Shown here piece by piece: positions 44,651 through 54,135 of a stretch of DNA of 64,000 bases. The position numbers and the translations under genes are program-made. The first letter of the stretch is position 1; each line of letters begins with the position of its first letter. The DNA is from Propionibacteriaceae bacterium. GTDB lineage: Bacteria > Actinomycetota > Actinomycetes > Propionibacteriales > Propionibacteriaceae. The stretch lies in NCBI GenBank assembly GCA_030532575.1, contig JAUNKV010000009.1:38321-102320 (forward strand). The letters run 5' to 3'. The notes beneath the pieces are model-generated. The model ran no database searches. It was not told the DNA's origin and saw only the letters and a list, made by a program, of their open reading frames with translations.

Positions 44651-45510
44651 ACCAGCACTGCAACAGGGCGGGCCCCCTCGCCGTCGGGACGGTAGAGCCC
44701 CAACAGCTCCCCCCCGGGCGAGATCACCCCGGTCACCTCGGCCGGGACCGGCACCCGAATCCTGCGACCGAAGCGGACATCCGCCGCCGTGACCTCGTCC
44801 AGATCGAGGCAGGGAAAGCTCAGCCGCGCCGCCTCCGCCATCGGCATCAACGCCGGGGGCTCCTCCCCCAGCTCCACCGCGACCCTGAGGTCGTAGGCAC
44901 CGATCCGGGTGCGTCGCAGCGCCGTGAGGTGGCCACCCACCCCCAGGGCCGTCCCCAGGTCGCGGGCGATGGCACGGATGTAGGTGCCGGAGCTGCACTC
45001 GACATCGACGTCCAGGTCGAGCACCCCGTCGCCGGGGCGGGCATCCAGGACGTCCAGGCGGGTGACCTCCACCTCGCGGGCCTTCAACTCCACCTCGATG
45101 CCCTGTCGCACCAGGTCGTGGGCACGCCTGCCCTGGACCTTGATGGCTGAGACCGCCGAGGGCACCTGGGAGATGACCCCCCGAAGCGGCCGCAGGGCCT
45201 GCTCGATCTCCGCCGCGCTGAGAGCGCTGGCATCGGCCATCGCCGTCACCTCGCCGTCGGCATCATCGGTGCTGGAGGAGGCCCCCAACCGGATCGTGGC
45301 CAGGTAGCGCTTGTCGTGGAGGGCCAAGTGCCCGAGCAGCCGGGTGGCACGGTTGACTCCCAGGATCAGCACCCCGGTGGCCATCGGGTCGAGGGTCCCG
45401 GCGTGCCCGATCTTCCGCGTGCCGAGCAGCCGACGGAGCCTTCCCACAACCTGGTGTGAGGTCAGCCCCGTCGGCTTGTCGACAACGACGATCCCGGAGG
45501 CCGAGATCAC
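44647..45510 (-). CDS. truB: tRNA pseudouridine55 synthase
   Basis: This 287-residue enzyme makes pseudouridine 55 in the T loop of tRNAs. The catalytic motif GHAGTLDP has Asp41. [15 protein letters not shown] and the C-terminal actinobacterial extension are present. GTG 45510 overlaps the rbfA stop as GTGA. ribF, its usual partner, lies 5.5 kb away beyond the lactate module. Confidence 0.95.
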   Translation of the reverse strand: MISASGIVVVDKPTGLTSHQVVGRLRRLLGTRKIGHAGTLDPMATGVLILGVNRATRLLGHLALHDKRYLATIRLGASSSTDDADGEVTAMADASALSAAEIEQALRPLRGVISQVPSAVSAIKVQGRRAHDLVRQGIEVELKAREVEVTRLDVLDARPGDGVLDLDVDVECSSGTYIRAIARDLGTALGVGGHLTALRRTRIGAYDLRVAVELGEEPPALMPMAEAARLSFPCLDLDEVTAADVRFGRRIRVPVPAEVTGVISPGGELLGLYRPDGEGARPVAVLV

Positions 45511-45941
45511 TCGCCCTCGTCGATCTCGCGCGGCTTCTGGTACGGGTCCGCTTCGCCCGCGAAGGACTTTCCGACAGCTTGCGCCGCCACCTCCGCATCC
45601 TGGGCCGCGGCCCGCGCCAGCAGGTCCTCGATGCTGCGCGCCGCCTCAGGGGTGGCGTCCAGCACGAAGGTCAGCGACGGCGTGTGTCGCATCCCCAGCT
45701 GGGAGCCGAGCCTCGAGCGCAGCATCCCCGTGGCCGAGGTCAACGCGGCGGCGGTCCCGGCCCGCTCGGCGTCGTCCCCCATCACCGTGTAGAACACCGT
45801 GGCCTCACGGTTGTCCCCGGTCAGCCGTACATCGGTGATGGTGACGAAACCAAGCCTCGGGTCCTTCACCCGCCGCTCGATGGCAGAGGCGAGGATCACC
45901 TTGATCTGGTCTGCCAGCTTCGCATTCCTGGGGTTGGCCAT
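45507..45941 (-). CDS. rbfA: 30S ribosome-binding factor A
   Basis: This 144-residue KH-fold factor assists late 16S rRNA maturation and cold adaptation. It begins [18 protein letters not shown] and contains [18 protein letters not shown], the family core. The start has GAGGAGGACGAG upstream and follows infB by 10 bases. Confidence 0.95.
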   Translation of the reverse strand: MANPRNAKLADQIKVILASAIERRVKDPRLGFVTITDVRLTGDNREATVFYTVMGDDAERAGTAAALTSATGMLRSRLGSQLGMRHTPSLTFVLDATPEAARSIEDLLARAAAQDAEVAAQAVGKSFAGEADPYQKPREIDEGE

Positions 45942-45951
45942 CTCGTCCTCC

Positions 45952-48846
45952 TCAGGAGCGCTCGCGCTCGACCATCTCGAAGGTCTCGACGACATCACCG
46001 ATCTTGATGTCGCCGTAACCACCCAGCGTCATGCCGCACTCGAAGCCCTCCCGGACCTCGATGACATCGTCCTTCTCGCGCCTGAGCGACGCGATGGAGG
46101 TTTCCGCCACGACGATGCCGTCGCGCAGCAGCCTGGCCTTCTGGTTGCGCTTGATCGCGCCGTCGATGACCATGCAGCCTGCGATGTTGCCGAACTTCGA
46201 GGAGCGGAAGATCTCGCGGATCTCGGCCTGGCCACGGATTTCCTCGGCGTAGATCGGCTTGAGCATCCCCTTGAGGGCGGCCTCGATCTCGTCGATGGCG
46301 GCGTAGATGACCGAGTGGTAGCGGATGTCCACGTTCTCGCGGTCCGCCAGCTGGGCCGCGTGGGCCGTGGCACGGACGTTGAAGCCGATGATGACGGCCT
46401 TCGAGGCCGCGGCCAGCGACACGTTGGTCTCGGTGATGGCACCGACACCACGGTCGATGACCCTGAGGCTGACCTCCTCGCCGACATCGATCTGGGACAG
46501 CGCGTCCTCCAAGGCCTCCACGGAACCTGCGCCGTCGCCCTTGAGGATGAGCAGCAGCTCCTGGGTCTCGCCCTTCTGCAGCTCGTCGAACAGCTGGTCG
46601 AGGGTCTTGCGACGGCTCGTCTTGGCCTGCTGGGCCGCCCGCATCCGCGCCTCACGCTTGTCGGCGATCTGGCGCGCCTTGCGGTCGTCCTCGACGACCA
46701 GGAAGTTGTCCCCGGCACCGGGCACCGCGGTCAGGCCGAGCACCTGGACCGGCATCGAGGGCGGAGCCTCGGTCACGTTGTCGCCCTGGTCGTTGATGAG
46801 GGCACGCACCCGACCGTGGGCCGAGCCGGCGACGATCGAGTCGCCGATCCGCAACGTTCCCCGGTGCACCAGGACGGTGGCGACGGGGCCGCGACCCTTG
46901 TCGAGGTGCGCCTCGATGGCCACGCCCTGGGCGGGCATGTCCGGATTGGCGCGCAGGTCGAGGGCGGCATCGGCGGTGAGCACGATGGCTTCCAGGAGGC
47001 TGTCCAGACCCTGCTTGGTGACCGCGGAGACATCGACGAACTGGGTGTCGCCGCCGTACTCCTCCGGCACGACCCCGAACTCGGAGAGCTGGCCGCGCAC
47101 CCGCACCGGGTCGGCGGTCGGCTTGTCCACCTTGTTCACCGCGACGACGATCGGCACGTCGGCCGCCTTCGCGTGGTTGAGGGCCTCGATGGTCTGGGGC
47201 ATCACGCCGTCATCGGCCGCGACGACGAGCACCGCGATGTCGGTGGACTTCGCGCCGCGGGCACGCATGGCGGTGAAGGCCTCGTGACCGGGGGTGTCGA
47301 TGAAGGTGATGGCGCGTTCCTCGCCGTCCACCTCGGTCTCCACCTGGTAGGCACCGATGGCCTGGGTGATACCACCGGCCTCACCGGCCACCACGTTGGT
47401 GTGACGCAGCGCATCCAGCAGCTTGGTCTTGCCGTGATCGACGTGACCCATGACGGTCACGACCGGCGGCCTGGCCCTCAGGTCCTCCTCGTCACCGATG
47501 TTCTCGCCGAACTCCAGGTCGAAGGACTCCAGCAGCTCGCGGTCCTCGTCCTCGGGCGAGACCACCTCGATGTTGTACTCGAGCTCCGCACCCAGCACCT
47601 CGAGGGTGTCGTCGGCAACCGACTGGGTGGCGGTCACCATCTCACCCAGGTGGAACAGCACCTGCACCAGGGACGCGGGTTCGACGCCGATCTTCTCGGC
47701 CAAATCGGTCAGCGAGGCACCGCGACGCAGCCGGACCGTCTGGCCGTCGCCCTTGCGGACGCGCACACCACCGATCGACGGCGCCTCCATCTGGTCGAAT
47801 TCCTGCCTGCGCTGCTTCTTCGACTTGCGGCCGCGCCTGCCACCGGCACCACCGCGGCCGAATGCGCCCTGGGTGGAGCCACCACGTCCGCGGCCACCGC
47901 CGCCACCACGACCGGCACCGCCGCCACCGGCGGGTGGGCCGCCGAATCCGCCACCGCCGCCGGGACGACCGGGGCCTCCTCCACCGGGGCGACCACGGCC
48001 GGGGGCCGGACGGCTGGAGCCGCGCACCGCAGCCTGGCCAAGATTCGAGTTCTGGGTCTTCGGCATCATGGCCGGGTTCGGGCGGGGCAGTCCACCGGTG
48101 CCACCCGGACGGGGCATCCGCTGCTGCTCACCCGGGCGGGGTGCGGCACCAGAGCCGCCACCCTCGGGGCGACGCCCTGAACCGGGACGCCCGACTCCCA
48201 TGCCCTGGGGGCTGGCGAAGGGGTTGTTGCCGGGGCGCGGGGCACCGGGACGACGAGCGCTGGCCCCAGGGGCCTGACCCGGGCGCGGGCCGGGACGAGC
48301 AGCCGGACGGGGAGCCTGGCTCTGCTGCTCGGGCTCCGTCGGGCGTGACGCGGGCTCGTTCTTCTTGGGCTGGGGCTGGGCCGCTCCCTTTCCCTTGGGC
48401 TGTCCCGATGCCTTGGGCTGGGCGGGGTTCTTGGGCTGGGCCGACGAGGTCGGCTTCGGCCCGGGTCGGGGGGCCGGTGCGGGGCGGGAGGTGGGCGCGG
48501 GCTGACTGACCGTCGGGGCGCCGGGCGTGGCGACCGGCTTGGCGGGTTCCGCAGCCGAGTCGGACTTGGCGACAGCCGGACGGGCTCCCGGCTTGGCGGC
48601 AGGCTTCGGCTTGGGGGTCGGCGCGCTGGGGGCGGGCTTCGGGGAGGCCTTCTCCGGGGCGCTCTCCTGGGTGGCTGTGGGCGCGGGTGCCGAGGCGTAG
48701 GCTTCGCGAATCCTACGCACCACAGGTGCTTCGAGGGTCGAGGACGGGCTGCTGACGAACTCGTCCATCTCCTTGAGCTTGCCGAGAAGCTCCTTGCTGG
48801 TGATCCCGATCTCTTTCGCGAGTTCGTGGACGCGGGGCTTGGCCAC
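45952..48846 (-). CDS. infB: Translation initiation factor IF-2
   Basis: This is a 964-residue GTPase that places initiator tRNA on the 30S subunit. The N-terminal IF2_N domain ([16 protein letters not shown]) is followed by ~350 residues of Pro/Ala/Gly/Arg-rich disorder, long as usual in actinobacteria. The G domain has [16 protein letters not shown] and NKVDKP. GTG 48846 has AAGGAG five bases upstream. It lies in the order ylxR-infB-rbfA-truB. Confidence 0.97.
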   Translation of the reverse strand: MAKPRVHELAKEIGITSKELLGKLKEMDEFVSSPSSTLEAPVVRRIREAYASAPAPTATQESAPEKASPKPAPSAPTPKPKPAAKPGARPAVAKSDSAAEPAKPVATPGAPTVSQPAPTSRPAPAPRPGPKPTSSAQPKNPAQPKASGQPKGKGAAQPQPKKNEPASRPTEPEQQSQAPRPAARPGPRPGQAPGASARRPGAPRPGNNPFASPQGMGVGRPGSGRRPEGGGSGAAPRPGEQQRMPRPGGTGGLPRPNPAMMPKTQNSNLGQAAVRGSSRPAPGRGRPGGGGPGRPGGGGGFGGPPAGGGGAGRGGGGGRGRGGSTQGAFGRGGAGGRRGRKSKKQRRQEFDQMEAPSIGGVRVRKGDGQTVRLRRGASLTDLAEKIGVEPASLVQVLFHLGEMVTATQSVADDTLEVLGAELEYNIEVVSPEDEDRELLESFDLEFGENIGDEEDLRARPPVVTVMGHVDHGKTKLLDALRHTNVVAGEAGGITQAIGAYQVETEVDGEERAITFIDTPGHEAFTAMRARGAKSTDIAVLVVAADDGVMPQTIEALNHAKAADVPIVVAVNKVDKPTADPVRVRGQLSEFGVVPEEYGGDTQFVDVSAVTKQGLDSLLEAIVLTADAALDLRANPDMPAQGVAIEAHLDKGRGPVATVLVHRGTLRIGDSIVAGSAHGRVRALINDQGDNVTEAPPSMPVQVLGLTAVPGAGDNFLVVEDDRKARQIADKREARMRAAQQAKTSRRKTLDQLFDELQKGETQELLLILKGDGAGSVEALEDALSQIDVGEEVSLRVIDRGVGAITETNVSLAAASKAVIIGFNVRATAHAAQLADRENVDIRYHSVIYAAIDEIEAALKGMLKPIYAEEIRGQAEIREIFRSSKFGNIAGCMVIDGAIKRNQKARLLRDGIVVAETSIASLRREKDDVIEVREGFECGMTLGGYGDIKIGDVVETFEMVERERS

Positions 48847-49041
48847 TTGTCTCCTTGAGTCAGGGCCGCCGAACACACGTCCAAGGGCCCACTAGTTGGT
48901 TTGCTGGGTCATCTCATGTACTTCATCGAGTGGTCATGAGCGTTAACTCACTTTCTGGCGGAGCGCAGCTGGGTGCTGCACATACGACCGGCCCTGCGGA
49001 GTTGAGCGAGGGCCAGAGGGGATTCTACCGCAGTTGGGCCG

Positions 49042-49296
49042 TCAAAAGCGACCCAGAGCGTCCTGCCGGAGCGCCTGCTCCAGGGCCGACGAGAGCACCG
49101 CCGCTCCACCGAAGCTGCGCCGGAGCGCCTGCCGCTTGACGGCCAGGTCCAGGCATCGCCCGTGGAGGTAGGCGCCGCGCCCCTCCAGGCGTGGCCGGGT
49201 GGCGTCGACGAGTTCATCGCCGATCCGCACGATGCGGACCAGCGCGGACTGGTCGTCGCGTTGCCGACAGCCGATGCAGGTGCGTTGGGGTTCCAC
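49042..49296 (-). CDS. ylxR: YlxR (DUF448) family protein
   Basis: This 84-residue protein begins RTCIGCRQRDDQSALVRIV, the YlxR signature, and contains GRGAYLH. It is usually encoded between nusA and infB and is a nucleic-acid-binding protein. It starts at GTG 49296. Here a divergent secreted-protein gene separates it from nusA, and a 195-base gap without a gene separates it from infB. Confidence 0.92.
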   Translation of the reverse strand: MEPQRTCIGCRQRDDQSALVRIVRIGDELVDATRPRLEGRGAYLHGRCLDLAVKRQALRRSFGGAAVLSSALEQALRQDALGRF

Positions 49297-49411
49297 CCGT
49301 CTAGGGTCTCACACCCCTTCCGCAGCCCGGACACAGCTTCATGACAGACACGACGGCTTCAGTTGAGTCATCAGTCGGAGGGACCGCCTGATGCACGGAA
49401 GGAAAAAGACC

Positions 49412-49960
49412 ATGAAGAAGCTCGTCATGACCGGAGCCGCCGTCCTGGCCACCGCGGGGATCGGCCTTGGTGCCGCCCAGCTGGCCAATGCCGACACCAC
49501 CCCGTCGCCGGAGCCCAGCGCCTCCAGCACCACGGATTCGGGCAGGCCCGAGCAGGGCAAGGGCCATCGCGGCGGTCACCGAGGAGGCATGGACACCAAA
49601 GCCCTGGCCGAGAAGCTCGGCGTGGAGGAGCAGGCCCTCAAGGAAGCCCTGGAGTCGCTGCGCCCCGCCAAGGGGGAGAAGCCCGAGCAGGGCACCTCGC
49701 CCAAGCCAGAGGACCGCGCCACCCGTGAGGCCGCCCTGGCGAAGGGGCTGGCCGAGAAGCTCGGCCTGGATGAGAACACCGTCTCCTCCGCCCTGTCGGA
49801 GCTTCGTTCAGCCGCCGACGCCGAGCGTGCCGCCAAGCTGAAGCAGGTCCTGGACGAGGCCGTCTCGGCGGGCACGCTGACCCAGGCCGAGGCCGACGCC
49901 GTCGCGAAGGCCGCCGAGGCCGGGATCGTCGGTCTGCGCGGGGGAGGTGGTCATCGCTGA
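49412..49960 (+). CDS. Small secreted helical protein, unknown function
   Basis: This is a 182-residue exported protein. A signal peptide (MKKLVMTGAAVLATAGIGLGAAQ) is cut near ANA-D. A Ser/Pro linker and a His/Gly patch (GHRGGHRGGM) precede two similar helical units, LAEKLGVEEQALKEALESL (about 67-85) and LAEKLGLDENTVSSALSEL (about 118-136). The end, SAGTLTQAEADAVAKAAEAG then GGGGHR, resembles secreted YckD-like proteins. Start has GGAAGGAAA upstream. It is on the opposite strand inside the conserved nusA-ylxR-infB string, so it was probably inserted. Confidence 0.75.
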   Translation: MKKLVMTGAAVLATAGIGLGAAQLANADTTPSPEPSASSTTDSGRPEQGKGHRGGHRGGMDTKALAEKLGVEEQALKEALESLRPAKGEKPEQGTSPKPEDRATREAALAKGLAEKLGLDENTVSSALSELRSAADAERAAKLKQVLDEAVSAGTLTQAEADAVAKAAEAGIVGLRGGGGHR

Positions 49961-49967
49961 TGCCACA

Positions 49968-50015
49968 CCCCAGTGGGGCATCCGGCCCACCCCCTGCCGG
50001 AATGCCCCACTGGGG
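49968..50015. terminator. Bidirectional hairpin terminator
   Basis: CCCCAGTGGGGCAT (49968-49981) pairs perfectly with 50002-50015; an inner CCGG pair extends it past one bulged A. It lies between the convergent secreted-protein gene and nusA, so it can serve both. Confidence 0.8.
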
Positions 50016-50019
50016 CGTC

Positions 50020-50988
50020 TCACGCCGTGACGTCGGGCTGGATGTCGATCTTCCAGCCTGTCAGCCGGGCTGCGAGCCGGGCGTTCTGGCCCTCCCGGCC
50101 GATGGCCAGGGACAGCTGGTAGTCGGGCACCACCGCACGGCAGGAATGGCCGTTCTGGTCCACCACCGTCACCGAGAGCACCTTGGCGGGCGACAGCGCG
50201 GCCGCCACGAACTTCGTCGGGTCCTCGGACCAGTCGACGATGTCGATCTTCTCGTCGTTCAGCTCGTTGGTCACGGCACGGACCCGCTGCCCCATCGGCC
50301 CGATGCAGGCTCCCTTCGCCGAGACGTCGGGGTTGTTGCTCACCACCGCGATCTTGGAGCGGTGACCGGCCTCGCGCGCCACCTCCTTGATCTCGACGAC
50401 CCCCTGCGCGATCTCCGGCACCTCCAGCGCGAACAGCTTGCGGACCAGGTTCGGATGGGTGCGCGAGACCACGACCTGCGGGCCGCGCAACTCCCGGCGC
50501 ACGCTCACCACGTAGACCCGGATGCGCTTGCCGTGGGAGTAGTCCTCACCCGGCACCTGCTCCGCCAGGGGCATGATCGCCTCGAGCGAACCGAGGTCCA
50601 CCCTGACCGCGCGGGAGTCCCGGTCGGCCTGGATGACCCCGGTCAGGATGTCTCCCTCGGCACCGGAGAAGTGACCGTACTTCTGGTCGTCCTCCGCCTC
50701 ACGGATGCGCTGGAAGATGACCTGCCTGGCGGTGGAGGCCGCCACCCGCCCGAAATCCTCCGGGGTGCAGTCGTAGTACCCGATGACGTTGTCGTCGTCG
50801 TCGAACTCAGGGGCCAGCACCGCGACCTTGCCGGACTTGCGCTCCACCTCGACCTTGACCCCGCGCAGCGGATGGTCGGTCTTCTGGTAGGCATTCAGCA
50901 GCGCATCCTCCAGCGTCTTGACCAGGTAGTCCATCGGGATTTCCTTGTCACGCTCGATGATGCGCAGCGCCGCCATGTCGATGTCCAT
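50020..50988 (-). CDS. nusA: Transcription termination/antitermination factor NusA
   Basis: This 322-residue RNA polymerase-binding factor modulates pausing, termination and rRNA antitermination. It has the N-terminal RNAP-binding domain, an S1 domain ([18 protein letters not shown]) and two KH domains ([14 protein letters not shown] and [18 protein letters not shown]). It lacks the C-terminal acidic repeats of enterobacteria, as in other actinobacteria. ATG 50988 begins one base after the rimP stop. Confidence 0.95.
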   Translation of the reverse strand: MDIDMAALRIIERDKEIPMDYLVKTLEDALLNAYQKTDHPLRGVKVEVERKSGKVAVLAPEFDDDDNVIGYYDCTPEDFGRVAASTARQVIFQRIREAEDDQKYGHFSGAEGDILTGVIQADRDSRAVRVDLGSLEAIMPLAEQVPGEDYSHGKRIRVYVVSVRRELRGPQVVVSRTHPNLVRKLFALEVPEIAQGVVEIKEVAREAGHRSKIAVVSNNPDVSAKGACIGPMGQRVRAVTNELNDEKIDIVDWSEDPTKFVAAALSPAKVLSVTVVDQNGHSCRAVVPDYQLSLAIGREGQNARLAARLTGWKIDIQPDVTA

Positions 50989-50989
50989 C

Positions 50990-51493
50990 TCAGGCCTCCT
51001 CTTCCTCGTTGTCATCCCCCGGCAGGGCGAACTCCTTGGGCGGGTTCATCTCCACCTGCACGACGGCCTTGCGGATGTCGCCCAGGGGGACCTCTCGCTC
51101 CGCACCGTCGATGTGGAGCCTCACGCCGGTCTCAGTGGTACCGAGGATACGGCCGGTGAAGCCCTCCTCGGCGAGGCTCACCTTCACCAGGCGGCCGTAG
51201 TTGCGGCGGAAGTGCTTGAGCTCGGTGAGGGGCTTGCCCACCCCACGGCTGGACACCTCCAGGGTGTAGGGAGCGGTCCCGACGGCGTCCGTGGCATCCA
51301 GCGCAGCCGAAATTCTGGCCGAGGCCGCCGAGATGTCGTCGAGCAGGGGACCTCGTCCGATCGGGCCGTCGCCATCGACGGTGATTCTCAGGAGGCGCCG
51401 CTTCCCGATGGGCGTGACTTCAAGGCCGTCCAACTCCAGCCCGGCCTCGGCCAGGATGGGCTCGACGAGAGCCACGAGCTCTTTGTCCTGCAT
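50990..51493 (-). CDS. rimP: Ribosome maturation factor RimP
   Basis: This 167-residue factor is needed for 30S maturation. It has the core [12 protein letters not shown], then [15 protein letters not shown] and [14 protein letters not shown], typical of the family. ATG 51493 has GGAG six bases upstream. It precedes nusA as in most bacteria. Confidence 0.94.
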   Translation of the reverse strand: MQDKELVALVEPILAEAGLELDGLEVTPIGKRRLLRITVDGDGPIGRGPLLDDISAASARISAALDATDAVGTAPYTLEVSSRGVGKPLTELKHFRRNYGRLVKVSLAEEGFTGRILGTTETGVRLHIDGAEREVPLGDIRKAVVQVEMNPPKEFALPGDDNEEEEA

Positions 51494-51575
51494 ATCGCAC
51501 TCCGATTCGGTTGTGGGGTCAGGTTGTCACTCCATCCTACGTGCCATGACGGTCACCGGGGATAGACTTCGGCCC

Positions 51576-52451
51576 ATGCCACTGCCCCGTCGCCACCTGC
51601 TCGCCCTGATCGGTGTCGTCTCCTTGGGTGGCTGCAGCCCTGACCCGACGATCCACGGCGACCCGGAGCGAGCCTTGGTGCCTCCCGAGCCGACGCAGGC
51701 CCCGGCCGTCGCCGAACTCGCCGCCGCCCTGACCCGGGTGCAGCAGAGCATCGGCAACGAGCCGGACCCGTGGCGCGGTGCCGCCTCGGCCCAGGTGGGG
51801 GCCTGGCTCGAGCGGTTGAGGCTGGCCGATCCCCTGGGCGAGGGCGAACCCGCGTTTCCCGCCCCCAGTGCCGCAGCCTCCGAGGAGCTGTCCCCCGCGC
51901 TCGCGGCTGCCACGGATGCGGCCCGACGCGCCGTCGATGCAGCCACGGGGCAGGCGGCCCGGCTGTTTCAGCTGTCGATCCTGGCCGGGGTGACCGGGTT
52001 GTCGAATCCGGCCCTCGCCCCGGTGGCCGACGACGCAGCCCCGGCCCGGTTCGCCGACGTGGCCAACGGCGAGGCACTGACCGCCACCTTGACCCGGGTT
52101 CTGGCCCTGCAGCAGGGACTGGAGCGCGGGCTCGGCCTGCTGGGTCGTGATGATCCGCTCAAGGCCCAGGCCGCCCAGCGACGTGGCGAGGTGCGCTTCC
52201 TCAGGAACCGGATCACCGCTGCCATCGGGGCGGATCGCCCTCTCCAGGACGCCCACTACGAGCTGCCCGCCTTCGACGCGACGACGTTCTCCACGGCTTG
52301 GGCCGGGCTGGAGTTGACGGTGCTGCACGGACTGTTGGGGCTGGCCGCCACGGATGGGGGCTGGGTGGATGTGGCCGTGGAGCAGGTGGCGAAGGCGCAG
52401 GCCATCGGTGGCCAGCTGCCGACCTGGCCGGGGTGGGTCAGGTCTGCCTGA
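51576..52451 (+). CDS. Ferritin-like (DUF4439) lipoprotein
   Basis: This is a 291-residue predicted lipoprotein. The signal PRRHLLALIGVVSLGGCS has a twin-arginine-like RR and lipobox LGGC. The rest is helical and Ala-rich; AYELPAF-like stretch AHYELPAFDATTF and the location beside rimP fit the DUF4439 ferritin-like family found near rimP in actinobacteria. The role is unknown. It is divergent from rimP and overlaps the following convergent gene by 14 bases. Confidence 0.7.
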   Translation: MPLPRRHLLALIGVVSLGGCSPDPTIHGDPERALVPPEPTQAPAVAELAAALTRVQQSIGNEPDPWRGAASAQVGAWLERLRLADPLGEGEPAFPAPSAAASEELSPALAAATDAARRAVDAATGQAARLFQLSILAGVTGLSNPALAPVADDAAPARFADVANGEALTATLTRVLALQQGLERGLGLLGRDDPLKAQAAQRRGEVRFLRNRITAAIGADRPLQDAHYELPAFDATTFSTAWAGLELTVLHGLLGLAATDGGWVDVAVEQVAKAQAIGGQLPTWPGWVRSA

Positions 52452-53121
52452 GCGTGATGCCGCGTTCGCGGGCGGCGTCCCGGGCCAGCGCGGTGACCCT
52501 GGTTCCTGCCGCCAGCTGCACCGTCGTGCCCGTAGGGAAGCCTGCCACGGCAGCGGCGGTGAGCACCTGGCCCCGGTACTCGGCCCCGGCTCCTGCCTCG
52601 GTCTCGAAAGCCCGGTTCAGTGCCTTGTCAAGGCTTTTCGCGGGGGCGAGGTGGACGCCGAAGGAGGCCAGCCGCCCCAAGGTTGTGCGCAGCATCGTCG
52701 CGTAGCCCTCGGGCATGTCGGGGAACCAGCTGCGTTTCTCGGGCGCGTCCGGGCAGACCCCGGAGACGGAGGCGATCACCGGCTTGTTGGTCATGATGAA
52801 CTCGGCCATCACGTTGGAGGCCAGGCAGTCCCCGATACCGTTCGCCACCTTGGCCGCGAGGTTGACGGTCATCGTCGGGATCACCAGGGCCTCGTGGCTG
52901 CGCACCAGCTCCGGCCCGGCTGCGGTCATCCCGACCGAGGCGATGGCCTCCTGGTCGAGGATACGGCTGGCGGCCGGGGTCTGGTTCCAGTCCAGCGGCC
53001 AGCCCTGCTGGGTGAGTCTGCGCAGGCTCTCCAGTGCGTCCTCGAAGCCCAGCAGTGCACCGGAGAACAGCACCAGGACGTAGGGGCGCCGGTTCTCCCG
53101 GCTGGCGGCTGTTCCACTCAT
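52438..53121 (-). CDS. Flavoprotein (Pfam Flavoprotein/HFCD-like)
   Basis: This 227-residue protein resembles FMN-binding flavoproteins of the decarboxylase-like (HFCD) fold: YVLVLFSGALLGFEDALESL at the N-terminus, then ALVIPTMTVNLAAKVANGIGDCLASN and IMTNKPVIASV. The His of true decarboxylases is not evident. It is divergent from eutS with a 192-base gap, which suggests a link to the microcompartment genes; this is inference. Confidence 0.7.
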   Translation of the reverse strand: MSGTAASRENRRPYVLVLFSGALLGFEDALESLRRLTQQGWPLDWNQTPAASRILDQEAIASVGMTAAGPELVRSHEALVIPTMTVNLAAKVANGIGDCLASNVMAEFIMTNKPVIASVSGVCPDAPEKRSWFPDMPEGYATMLRTTLGRLASFGVHLAPAKSLDKALNRAFETEAGAGAEYRGQVLTAAAVAGFPTGTTVQLAAGTRVTALARDAARERGITLRQT

Positions 53122-53313
53122 CTGCCCGGCTCCTCACGTCGTCGCTGGCCCTGCCCGCAACTCTAGCCCACCCTGCCCCGGGGTGGCACCGGACCACTTT
53201 GACCTGAAAACCACGACCACCACGAAACCCCTTGCCACGGCTCCGGCAAGGCATTGCGCGGGCTGGGCAGGGCACCTAGGGTGGATCGTGGATTTCTCGA
53301 GACGGAGTGGTCA

Positions 53314-53667
53314 ATGACCGAGTGGAGTGACAAGCAGCGGATCATCCAGGAGTTCGTCCCTGGCAAACAGGTCACGCTCGCGCACGTCATAGCGAACCCT
53401 GACCAGCACCTGTACCCGAAGATCGGGCTCCCCGCTGGCACCCAGGGGGCCATCGGCGTGCTCACCCTCACCCCCGGGGAGTCGGCTGTCATCGCCGCCG
53501 ACATCGCCACGAAGGCGGCGGGCGTCGAGCTGGCCTTCGTGGACCGGTTCTCCGGCTCCCTGCTCATCACCGGGCAGCTGGCCGATGTCGAGTCCGCCGT
53601 GAAGGGAATCGTCGCGACCCTGCAGGAGGTGCTGTCCTTCACCCCGGCGCCGGTGACCCGGACATGA
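53314..53667 (+). CDS. eutS: Microcompartment shell protein EutS/PduU
   Basis: This is a 117-residue circularly permuted BMC-domain shell hexamer. The opening RIIQEFVPGKQVTLAHVIANP and LTLTPGESAVIAADIATKAA, then DRFSGSLLITGQLADVESAV, match EutS/PduU closely. ATG 53314 (MTEWSDKQ) has GGAG eight bases upstream. It overlaps eutP as ATGA. No other shell gene is in the window. Confidence 0.92.
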   Translation: MTEWSDKQRIIQEFVPGKQVTLAHVIANPDQHLYPKIGLPAGTQGAIGVLTLTPGESAVIAADIATKAAGVELAFVDRFSGSLLITGQLADVESAVKGIVATLQEVLSFTPAPVTRT

Positions 53668-54101
53668 GATCGGTTCTGCTGGTCGGCAGCATCGGGGCCG
53701 GGAAGACCACCTTCATGCAGCGGTTGCAGGGGATGCCCATCGAGTACGCCAAGACCCAGGCCATCGAGACCTTCGGCACCACCATCGACACCCCGGGCGA
53801 GTACCTGGAGGTGGGGCGCTACAAGCACGCCCTGATGCTGGCCTCCTACGACGTGGACACGGTGGTCCTGATCCAGGCCGCGGACAACGAGGACACCCGC
53901 TGCCCGCCCGGGTTCGCCACCTCGTTCAACCGCGAGGTGCTGGGGGTGGTCACCAAGACCGGCCTGGCCACCAAGGAGCAGATCGCCCAGGCCGTCGCTC
54001 ACCTGGAGCGGGCAGGGGCCCACCCCATCCTGACCGTGGACTCGATCACGGGGGATGGATTCGACGAGGTCCGCAGGGCCTTGAGCGTACCCACGGCATG
54101 A
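53664..54101 (+). CDS. eutP: EutP/PduV-family GTPase-like protein
   Basis: This 145-residue P-loop protein has Walker A GSIGAGKT (8-15) and the family stretch KTQAIETFGTTIDTPGEYLE. EutP/PduV proteins accompany ethanolamine or propanediol microcompartments; EutP has been reported to act as an acetate kinase in Salmonella. It is coupled to eutS by an ATGA overlap, and the alcohol dehydrogenase follows after 34 bases. Confidence 0.9.
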   Translation: MRSVLLVGSIGAGKTTFMQRLQGMPIEYAKTQAIETFGTTIDTPGEYLEVGRYKHALMLASYDVDTVVLIQAADNEDTRCPPGFATSFNREVLGVVTKTGLATKEQIAQAVAHLERAGAHPILTVDSITGDGFDEVRRALSVPTA

Positions 54102-54135
54102 CACGGAGCACAGGAAGCAGAGGGAAGGAGCAGGG

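Noticed and set aside
47700..48700. Repeat-like Pro/Ala/Gly/Arg stretch in infB
   Set aside because: This disordered region is normal for actinobacterial IF-2.
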